Source: an uncultured Alphaproteobacteria bacterium (GTDB taxonomy: Bacteria; Pseudomonadota; Alphaproteobacteria; Rhizobiales; Ancalomicrobiaceae). Taken from it: a stretch of 28,760 bases of DNA. A program made the position numbers and the translations under genes. This document shows positions 22,994 through 28,760 of the stretch, in pieces. Numbering within the stretch: position 1 is the stretch's first letter; each line of letters opens with the position of its first letter. The DNA lies in the NCBI GenBank assembly GCA_937892955.1, contig CALBKH010000010.1:1-28760 (forward strand), given 5' to 3'. A model generated the notes under the pieces. The model was not told the DNA's origin. It worked only from the letters and a program-made list of their open reading frames with translations, and did no database searches.

Positions 22994-23893
22994 ATGCCGC
23001 TCTGGTTCCGCTGGCTGACGTTCTGGATCCTGGTGGCGCTCACGCTCGCCACATGGGTCCTCATCCGCCTGTTGGAACGTGCCCCGGACGGGACCGCGGC
23101 GGCATCGATCCTGCAGAATCCGAGCTTCCTCGCCGCCCTCGTCGCCGCCCTCGTCGCCCTGATCCTGGTCGTCGCCAACCGTTACGCCGACATGGGTCAT
23201 GCCGAGCACGAACGCCGGTCCCGAGAGATCAAGGCCTCGATCGCCCTGGCGACCGAAATCCGGACCAATCTGGAACGGCAACGTCTTTCTTTCAGCGAAC
23301 GCGAGCGTCGGCGATCGATCGTGGACGTCTCACGGAAGGCGAAACCGGCCCCCCAGGCGTCGCCGCCGACGACGCCCACGCCCGACAAGGTCGCCACCGT
23401 CGATCAGACGAATTTCGTCTACGAGTCGCTGAGAGGTGAGGTTCTGAACCGTCCGGTCGAGATCATCGGCCCCGTCGTCGAGTACTACAATCTCGACGAC
23501 ATGCTGAACCGAACTCTGGTGACCAACCAGACGGCGCGCATAGCGGAGCCCGAGCGGAAGCTCAAATTCTTCACCGAACTCTACAAATTGATGAACGAAT
23601 GCGACCGCGCCGCGGTTCGCGCTCTTTCGGCGATCTGGCACTCGTTGCCGCAGGCGTCCCGTCAGGAATTCGAGCGCCCATCGACGGCTCCGGCCGAGGT
23701 GATCCAACTCGCCGATCGCCTGATCGGCGCCGAATGGAAATCGTTTCCGACGAACGGAGAGAGCCGCATCCTCGCGCTGGTGCGCGTTCGACTGGCGAGA
23801 CATCGCTCAGTACAGCGGGATGATGGGACCGTTCATGAAGACCCTCCGGCGTACGATGCGCCCGATCCGGACGCTCCGACGGAAAAATCATAA
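22994..23893 (+). CDS. Unknown two-helix membrane protein within the dpp operon
   Basis: A 299-residue protein I do not recognise. Two transmembrane helices are visible, about residues 8-26 (LTFWILVALTLATWVLIRLL) and 45-62 (FLAALVAALVALILVVAN). A cytoplasmic-looking helical stretch rich in Glu and Arg follows (about 70-110), then a Pro/Thr linker (about 115-135). A soluble helical domain (about 138-275: NFVYESLRGEVLNRPVEIIG, YYNLDDMLNRTLV, LYKLMNECDRAAVRAL) and an acidic Pro/Asp tail complete it. It starts four bases after dppC with GAGG upstream and ends 21 bases before dppD, so it is cotranscribed. Codon use in its second half is less strictly GC-rich than its neighbours, consistent with later insertion into the operon. 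It is not a standard Dpp component. Confidence 0.82.
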   Translation: MPLWFRWLTFWILVALTLATWVLIRLLERAPDGTAAASILQNPSFLAALVAALVALILVVANRYADMGHAEHERRSREIKASIALATEIRTNLERQRLSFSERERRRSIVDVSRKAKPAPQASPPTTPTPDKVATVDQTNFVYESLRGEVLNRPVEIIGPVVEYYNLDDMLNRTLVTNQTARIAEPERKLKFFTELYKLMNECDRAAVRALSAIWHSLPQASRQEFERPSTAPAEVIQLADRLIGAEWKSFPTNGESRILALVRVRLARHRSVQRDDGTVHEDPPAYDAPDPDAPTEKS

Positions 23894-23914
23894 CAGAAAG
23901 GCGCCATCCACACC

Positions 23915-24916
23915 ATGTCCCTTCTCGAAATCGAGAACCTGTCGGTCGACTTCGAGACCCGTTCGGGCCTCTTCCGCGCCGTCGATCGGGTGTCGCTGAC
24001 CGTCGCGCCGCGCGAGATCGTGTCGATCGTCGGCGAGTCCGGCTCCGGCAAGTCGGTCGCCATGCTCGCCGTCATGGGTCTCCTGCCCAAGACCGCCCGC
24101 ATCACCGCCGACAAGCTCACCTTCGGCAGCGAGAACCTCCTGGGGATCGGCGCGTCGGCCCGGCGCAAGCTGATCGGCCGGGACATCGCCATGATCTTCC
24201 AGGAGCCGATGTCGTCGTTGAACCCGTGTTTCACCGTCGGCTTCCAGATCGGCGAAGCGCTGAAGACCCATCTCGGTCTCGGCCGCGCCGCTCGCCGCAC
24301 CCGCTCGATCGAACTCCTGGAACAGGTCGGCATTCCCTCTCCCGAGACCCGGCTCGAGGCCTTCCCGCATCAGCTCTCCGGCGGCATGAGCCAGCGCGTC
24401 ATGATCGCCATGGCGATCGCCTGTTCGCCGAAACTGCTCATCGCCGACGAGCCGACGACGGCGCTCGACGTCACCATCCAGGCGCAGATCCTCGATCTCC
24501 TCGTCCGCCTGCGCGACGAGAAGGACATGGGGCTGGTGCTGATCACCCACGACATGGGCGTCGTCGCCGAGACGGCCGAGCGCGTCGTCGTGCAATACGC
24601 CGGTCAGCAGGTCGAGTTCGCCGAGACCGTCGCCCTGTTCGACGACCCGCACCACCCCTACACTGCCGCCCTCCTCTCCGCCCTGCCGGAGCGGGCGACC
24701 GAGAAGCGCCTGCCGTCGATCCCCGGCATGGTTCCCGGCCAGTGGGATCGTCCCGCCGGCTGCCTGTTCGCACCGCGCTGCACCTTCGCCACCGAACGCT
24801 GTCACCGCGAGGCTCCGGTGCCCTGCGGGTCCGAACTCGGCCACGCCCTGTGCCACTTCCCCCTCGTCGGCGGCCGTCCGCGCCTCGACCTCGAGACCGC
24901 CGGAGCGACCCGATGA
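23915..24916 (+). CDS. dppD: Dipeptide ABC transporter ATPase DppD
   Basis: A 333-residue ATP-binding subunit on the cytoplasmic face of DppBC. It has Walker A GESGSGKS (Lys47), Q-loop region MIFQEPMSSLNPCF, the signature LSGGMSQRVMIAMAIA, Walker B LLIADEPTTALD and the switch histidine in LITHDMG. The C-terminal oligopeptide-transporter extension has the cysteine-rich CLFAPRCTFATERC segment and a later CHF. The ATG at 23915 follows AGAAAGG by about 12 bases. It overlaps dppF by four bases (ATGA), so the two ATPases are translationally coupled. Confidence 0.95.
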   Translation: MSLLEIENLSVDFETRSGLFRAVDRVSLTVAPREIVSIVGESGSGKSVAMLAVMGLLPKTARITADKLTFGSENLLGIGASARRKLIGRDIAMIFQEPMSSLNPCFTVGFQIGEALKTHLGLGRAARRTRSIELLEQVGIPSPETRLEAFPHQLSGGMSQRVMIAMAIACSPKLLIADEPTTALDVTIQAQILDLLVRLRDEKDMGLVLITHDMGVVAETAERVVVQYAGQQVEFAETVALFDDPHHPYTAALLSALPERATEKRLPSIPGMVPGQWDRPAGCLFAPRCTFATERCHREAPVPCGSELGHALCHFPLVGGRPRLDLETAGATR

Positions 24917-25896
24917 CCACGCCGATCCTCCAGGCCCACGACCTCGTCAAGGACTACATGGTGAGCCGGGGCATGTTCTCGCCCCCCGGCACCGTCAAGG
25001 CGGTCGCCGGCATCTCCTTCACCCTCGAGGAGAAGAAGACCCTCGCCGTCGTCGGCGAATCGGGCTCGGGCAAGTCGACGCTCGCCCGCATGCTGACCCT
25101 GATCGAGCCCCCGACCTCCGGCCACCTGTCGATCGCCGGCAACGACGTCACCGGCGCCGCCGGCGCCCAGCTGAAGGCGTTGCGCTCCACCGTCCAGATG
25201 GTCTTCCAGAACCCCTACGGCTCGCTCAATCCGCGCCAGACCATCCGCAAGACGCTCGAGGAGCCGCTGCTGGTCAACACCGACATGCCCCACGATCGCC
25301 GTCGCCGCGAGGCCGAGGACATGCTCGCCCGCGTCGGCCTGCGTCCCGAGTTCGCCGACCGCTATCCGCACATGTTCTCCGGCGGCCAACGCCAGCGCAT
25401 CGCCATCGCCCGTGCCCTGATGCTCAGGCCGAAGATCATCGTCCTCGACGAGCCGGTCTCCGCCCTCGACGTCTCGGTCCGCGCCCAGGTGCTCAACCTG
25501 CTCGCCGATCTCCAGCAGGAGTTCTCGCTCGCCTACGTCTTCGTCAGTCACGATCTCTCGGTGGTTCGCCACATCGCCGACGAGGTGCTGGTGATGTATC
25601 TCGGCGCCGTCGCCGAACACGCGCCCAAGGAGGCGCTCTTCGCCGACCCGCGCCACCCCTACACCCGCGCCCTCCTGTCGGCGACGCCGATGGCCGACCC
25701 GGCCCGCAAGAAGGAGCGCATCGTGCTGACCGGCGAACTGCCCTCGCCCTTCGATCCGCCGTCCGGTTGCGTCTTCCACCCGCGGTGTCCGAGCGCCTTC
25801 GATCGCTGCAAAGCGGAGAAGCCGATGGTCCTCGGCGAAGCCGGGCATCTCACCGCCTGCCACGCGGCGGAAGCGAAAGTCGCCGTGCCGGCCTGA
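24913..25896 (+). CDS. dppF: Dipeptide ABC transporter ATPase DppF
   Basis: A 327-residue second ATPase completing the DppDF heterodimer. Walker A is GESGSGKST (Lys54), followed by VFQNPYGSLNPRQT, the signature FSGGQRQRIAIARAL, Walker B IIVLDEPVSALD and FVSHDLSVVRHIAD. The C-terminal extension ends with SGCVFHPRCPSAFDRC and a final Cys in LTACH, as in other OppF/DppF proteins. The ATG overlaps the dppD stop. It is the last gene of the operon. A CGCCGGCG inverted repeat at 25901-25922, between it and the convergent lipoprotein gene, may help stop transcription. Confidence 0.95.
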   Translation: MTTPILQAHDLVKDYMVSRGMFSPPGTVKAVAGISFTLEEKKTLAVVGESGSGKSTLARMLTLIEPPTSGHLSIAGNDVTGAAGAQLKALRSTVQMVFQNPYGSLNPRQTIRKTLEEPLLVNTDMPHDRRRREAEDMLARVGLRPEFADRYPHMFSGGQRQRIAIARALMLRPKIIVLDEPVSALDVSVRAQVLNLLADLQQEFSLAYVFVSHDLSVVRHIADEVLVMYLGAVAEHAPKEALFADPRHPYTRALLSATPMADPARKKERIVLTGELPSPFDPPSGCVFHPRCPSAFDRCKAEKPMVLGEAGHLTACHAAEAKVAVPA

Positions 25897-25900
25897 CGGT

Positions 25901-25922
25901 CGCCGGCGCGCGCTCGCCGGCG
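25901..25922. terminator. Weak convergent terminator candidate
   Basis: CGCCGGCG occurs at 25901-25908 and again, self-complementary, at 25915-25922 with a 6-base loop, between the convergent dppF and lipoprotein stops. There is no T-run on either strand, so its role is uncertain in such GC-rich DNA. Confidence 0.3.
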
Positions 25923-25935
25923 GGGACGCCGAGCC

Positions 25936-26415
25936 TCACTCTCCCGGCCGCACCACACGGCGGCCGACGTTGGCGACGACCTGACGTGCGTCGATCGCCT
26001 CGGCCTTGTCCTCCGCCGGCAGTGTCGCCGGCAGGATCCGGATCATCAGCGCCTCGCCGATCTCGCTTCGGCCGGAGCCGATCAGTCCGTAGCCGAAATG
26101 CTGCTTCGTCGTGCCGAAGGCCTGACGGGTGTAGAGCCCCGGGGCTTCGCCGCGCGCCTCTTCGTGCTTGCCGACGATGGCGAAATGGGTGCGCCCCGCC
26201 GCCACCGTGGTCTCCGCCGCCTTGAGCAGCACGTGATCCTGGATGGTGCCGGCGTCGGTGTAGAGATTGCCACGCGCCGTGATCCGCCAGACGTCGTCGG
26301 TCATCTGCGCCGCCGAAACCCCGCCGGTCGCTCCCATCTCCTGATAGCGAGTGGCGCAGCCCGAAAGCACGGCCGCGAGCAACACCCCCGACACCACCAC
26401 CCCGAAGCGCCGCAT
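25936..26415 (-). CDS. CC0125/CC1285-like lipoprotein
   Basis: A 159-residue lipoprotein. The signal peptide ends in the lipobox VLSGC with Cys20 as the lipidation site. The mature part (TRYQEMGATGGVSAAQM, then DDVWRITARGNLYTDAGTIQDHVLLKAAETT, then HFAIVG) fits the small CC0125/CC1285 lipoprotein family of alphaproteobacteria, whose function is unknown. The middle block resembles an Asp/His-rich fold with AETTVAAGRTHFAIVGKHEE. I chose the ATG at 26415 since the signal peptide starts there; the ATG at 26493 would add 26 residues ahead of it. It converges on dppF and is divergent from the radical SAM gene. Confidence 0.8.
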   Translation of the reverse strand: MRRFGVVVSGVLLAAVLSGCATRYQEMGATGGVSAAQMTDDVWRITARGNLYTDAGTIQDHVLLKAAETTVAAGRTHFAIVGKHEEARGEAPGLYTRQAFGTTKQHFGYGLIGSGRSEIGEALMIRILPATLPAEDKAEAIDARQVVANVGRRVVRPGE

Positions 26416-26648
26416 CTCCACACCCCGCATCCACGAAATTACAACCGAAGGTAACAGATGCGATCGCGGAGTCGATATACGCGCATTCACCACCCATGAT
26501 GGTGGTCGCCGACACCACTCGATCGAACCGAGCGGCGACCTCCGCGTCGCCGGCGCCGGCCGCCTGCCAGGGTTCGCCGTCTCGACGCCGAGAAGGATTT
26601 CTTCCGCGACGTTTCCGTCCTAAGGTCACGGCGAAGGATGGGACCGAC

Positions 26649-28430
26649 ATGGATCAACCAACTGAAACTTCACGAGAAATATTTCACTTCGTGATGATCA
26701 AGCCGACGCATTACGACGACGACGGCTACCCGATCCTGTGGTGGCGATCGCTCATCCCGTCGAACTCGCTCGCCGCGATCAACGGCCTGTTGCTCGACGC
26801 CGCCGAGCGCCGCGTCCTGGGAGAGAACGTCGAGATCCGCGGCATCACCATCGACGAGCCCAACACCCGCATCCGCCCGGAAAGATTGATCCGCGAGCTG
26901 CGCGCCGCCGGCGGCCGGGCGGCGATCGCCTTCGTCGGCGTCCAGTCGAACCAGTTCCCGCGCACGATGGATCTCGCCGGACCGTTCCTCGCCGCCGGCT
27001 TCCCCGTCGTCGTCGGCGGCTTCCACGTCTCCGGCTGCAAGGCGATGTTGAAGCAACAGCCCGCCGAGATCGTCGCGGCGCAGGAGATGGGCATCTCGCT
27101 CTTCGCCGGTGAGGCCGAGGAGGGCCGCCTCGACGAGGTGCTGCGCGACGCCTATGCCGGTCGCCTGAAGCCGCTCTACGACCACATGGACGATCTGCCC
27201 TCGCTCGAAGGCGCTCCGCCGCCCTTCCTGCCGGTCGACACCCTGCACGGCACCCGCAACGAGTTCTCGAGCTTCGATCTCGGCCGCGGCTGCCCGTTCC
27301 AGTGCTCGTTCTGCACCATCATCAACGTCCAGGGCCGCAAGAGCCGGTTCCGCAGCGTCGACGATCTGGAGAAGATCATCCGCGCCAACTGGGCTCAGGG
27401 CATCCGCAAGTACTTCATCACCGACGACGATCTCGCCCGCAACAAGAACTGGGAGGCCTTCTTCGATCGGATGATCGAGTTGAGGAAGGAACTGCAGGTC
27501 CGCCTCGAGATCTTCGTCCAGGTCGACACCGGCTGCCATCGCATCCCCGGCTTCATCGACAAGGCGGTGGCGGCCGGCGTCACCCGCGTCTTCATCGGCC
27601 TCGAGAATATCAATCCCGACAACCTCCTCCACGTCGGCAAGCGCCACAACAAGATCACCGACTATCGCGCCATGCTGCAGGAATGGTGGGCTCACGGCAT
27701 CGCCATCTACGCCGGCTATATCATCGGCTTTCCCGGCGACACCAAGGAGAAGGTGCTGCGCGACGTCGAGATCATCAAGCGCGAGCTGCCGATCAACGTG
27801 CTCGAGTTCTTCTATCTGACGCCGCTCCCCGGCTCGGCCGATCACAAGCATCACGTCGAGGGCGGCCGCTGGATGGATCCCGACCTCAACAAGCTCGACC
27901 TCTTCCATCGGATGGTCCACCACCCGGTGATGTCGGACACGGAGTGGGAGGAGGCCTATCACGCCGCTTGGCGCACCTTCTACACCTGGGATCACATCGA
28001 GACGATGGGCCGTCGTGGCGCCGCGTCGCCGAAGAAGAAGGGCATGAACATCGACGAGATCATCGAGTTCTACTCGATGTACGCCGTCGAACGCCTGCAT
28101 CCGCTGGAAGGCGGCATCCTGCGCAAGAAGTACCGCCGCGACCGCCGCCCCGGTCTGCCACGCGCCAATCCGCTGGTCTTCTACCCCGCCTACGCGATCG
28201 AGACGGTGATGAAGATGGCGAAATTCGCCTGGTACTACGGCCGCGCCCACTTCATCCACAAGCGCATCTATGCAGATCCGAAGCGCAAGGATTACACCGA
28301 CGTCGCCCTCACCCCGCCGACGGCGGAGGAGTTCGAGGAGCTCGGTCTCTTCCGCCAGACCTCCGGCGCCGACGCCGCGATCCGCCGCAAACAGCTGCGG
28401 GACTCCCTCTCCGCCACGAAAGCCGGTTGA
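26649..28430 (+). CDS. Radical SAM protein with B12-binding-like N-terminus
   Basis: A 593-residue enzyme of unknown substrate. The N-terminal region (about 10-190) has the Rossmann-like layout of cobalamin-binding domains (VGVQSNQFPRTMDLAGPFLAAGFPVVVGGFHVSG, then GEAEEGRLDEVLRDA), but I do not see the DxHxxG motif that ligates cobalamin. The radical SAM core follows, with the [4Fe-4S] motif CPFQCSFC: Cys215, Cys219 and Cys222. It continues with FITDDDLARNKNWEAFFDRMIEL, RVFIGLENINPDNL and YIIGFPGDTKEKVLRDV, the usual strands of the barrel. The C-terminal ~150 residues are basic and aromatic-rich. The ATG at 26649 is preceded by AAGGA and the protein-like sequence begins there. It stands alone. 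It is not obviously one of the named hopanoid (Hpn) radical SAM enzymes. Confidence 0.85.
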   Translation: MDQPTETSREIFHFVMIKPTHYDDDGYPILWWRSLIPSNSLAAINGLLLDAAERRVLGENVEIRGITIDEPNTRIRPERLIRELRAAGGRAAIAFVGVQSNQFPRTMDLAGPFLAAGFPVVVGGFHVSGCKAMLKQQPAEIVAAQEMGISLFAGEAEEGRLDEVLRDAYAGRLKPLYDHMDDLPSLEGAPPPFLPVDTLHGTRNEFSSFDLGRGCPFQCSFCTIINVQGRKSRFRSVDDLEKIIRANWAQGIRKYFITDDDLARNKNWEAFFDRMIELRKELQVRLEIFVQVDTGCHRIPGFIDKAVAAGVTRVFIGLENINPDNLLHVGKRHNKITDYRAMLQEWWAHGIAIYAGYIIGFPGDTKEKVLRDVEIIKRELPINVLEFFYLTPLPGSADHKHHVEGGRWMDPDLNKLDLFHRMVHHPVMSDTEWEEAYHAAWRTFYTWDHIETMGRRGAASPKKKGMNIDEIIEFYSMYAVERLHPLEGGILRKKYRRDRRPGLPRANPLVFYPAYAIETVMKMAKFAWYYGRAHFIHKRIYADPKRKDYTDVALTPPTAEEFEELGLFRQTSGADAAIRRKQLRDSLSATKAG

Positions 28431-28569
28431 ACCGATCGAGAGCCCCTGTCGTCCACTCCGTCTTGAACCGCGCCGAGCCGGCGCGTAGCCTCACCTGAGG
28501 CAAAGGGACGGGGACCGCGATCGTCGATCGGTCGGCCTCTCCCGATGTACATCTTCGAGGGAGGTCCGC

Positions 28570-28760
28570 GTGTCGCTCCGGTTCACTCTGTCGCGCCTCG
28601 GCGGTCGCCTCGCGGCCGTCGCCGTCGCCCTTCTGTGGCTCGCCGCACCGGCCGAAGCGCGCAACGATTACAGCCTCGACCGCGACGTCGACAACGTGCG
28701 TGGCTGGCGCATCGCCGCCAACGAGGCCCGCCGCGGCTGCCTCGCCGTCGCCTCCTATCA
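28570..28760 (+). CDS. Exported protein, cut by the window edge
   Basis: The first 63 codons of a gene that continues past the right edge. A GTG at 28570 is preceded at four bases by a strong AGGGAGGT Shine-Dalgarno. The translation opens with a signal peptide (basic residues, hydrophobic AAVAVALLWLAAP core, then AEA before RNDYSLDRDV), so the product is exported. The visible mature part, NDYSLDRDVDNVRGWRIAANEARRGCLAVASY, is too short for a family call; one Cys is visible. It follows the radical SAM gene after 139 bases, which contain no obvious terminator. Confidence 0.7.
   Translation, partial: MSLRFTLSRLGGRLAAVAVALLWLAAPAEARNDYSLDRDVDNVRGWRIAANEARRGCLAVASY

Overview
This GC-rich window carries no transposon, CRISPR array, tRNA or rRNA gene that I can recognise. 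The gene set points to an alphaproteobacterium, most likely of the order Hyphomicrobiales (Rhizobiales). It encodes the cell-cycle regulator CtrA, the phosphotransferase ChpT and the EipA envelope protein, and the ctrA upstream region is packed with GANTC (CcrM methylation) sites and CtrA-type TTAA motifs. The genus cannot be fixed from the sequence alone.

Layout. 1-318: non-coding, with two near-perfect palindromes. 319-2574 (+): a MipA/OmpV-like outer-membrane protein, a GNAT acetyltransferase and a small sulfotransferase-like P-loop protein. A strong bidirectional terminator separates these from fliJ and fliI (-). fliI is divergent from ctrA (+), and their shared 388-bp intergenic region is the most information-rich regulatory DNA in the window. 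After a clear ctrA terminator come two minus-strand genes, a DHDPS/HPC-deaminase-like enzyme and a 4-hydroxyproline 2-epimerase, divergent from a PAS-AraC regulator (+). Together they look like part of a hydroxyproline catabolic locus.

8766-9065 (-) is a small secreted protein in a locally AT-rich patch. 9251-14957 (-) is a chemotaxis operon in the order cheA-cheW-cheY-cheB-cheR; its CheA is a hybrid with two CheW-like regions and a C-terminal receiver domain. Upstream on the same strand lie chpT, a membrane-anchored coiled-coil protein and eipA. eipA is divergent from a proline-rich, exported YHS-domain protein (+).

19301-25896 (+) is a dipeptide/heme-type ABC transporter operon, dppABC-X-dppDF, where X is an unrecognised two-helix membrane protein inserted between dppC and dppD. 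A palindrome lies upstream of dppA and a hairpin plus T-run lies between dppA and dppB. The right end holds a CC0125/CC1285-like lipoprotein (-), a radical SAM enzyme with a degenerate B12-binding-like N-terminus (+), and the start of an exported protein cut by the window edge.

The central theme is motility and cell-cycle wiring. CtrA, its phosphodonor ChpT, the flagellar export ATPase and FliJ, a complete chemotaxis core and the envelope factor EipA sit within about 15 kb. Most families are known. The less ordinary points are the GANTC/CtrA promoter architecture, the ChpT-CheA(REC) neighbourhood, the orphan gene in the dpp operon, the left-edge palindromes and the small secreted protein.
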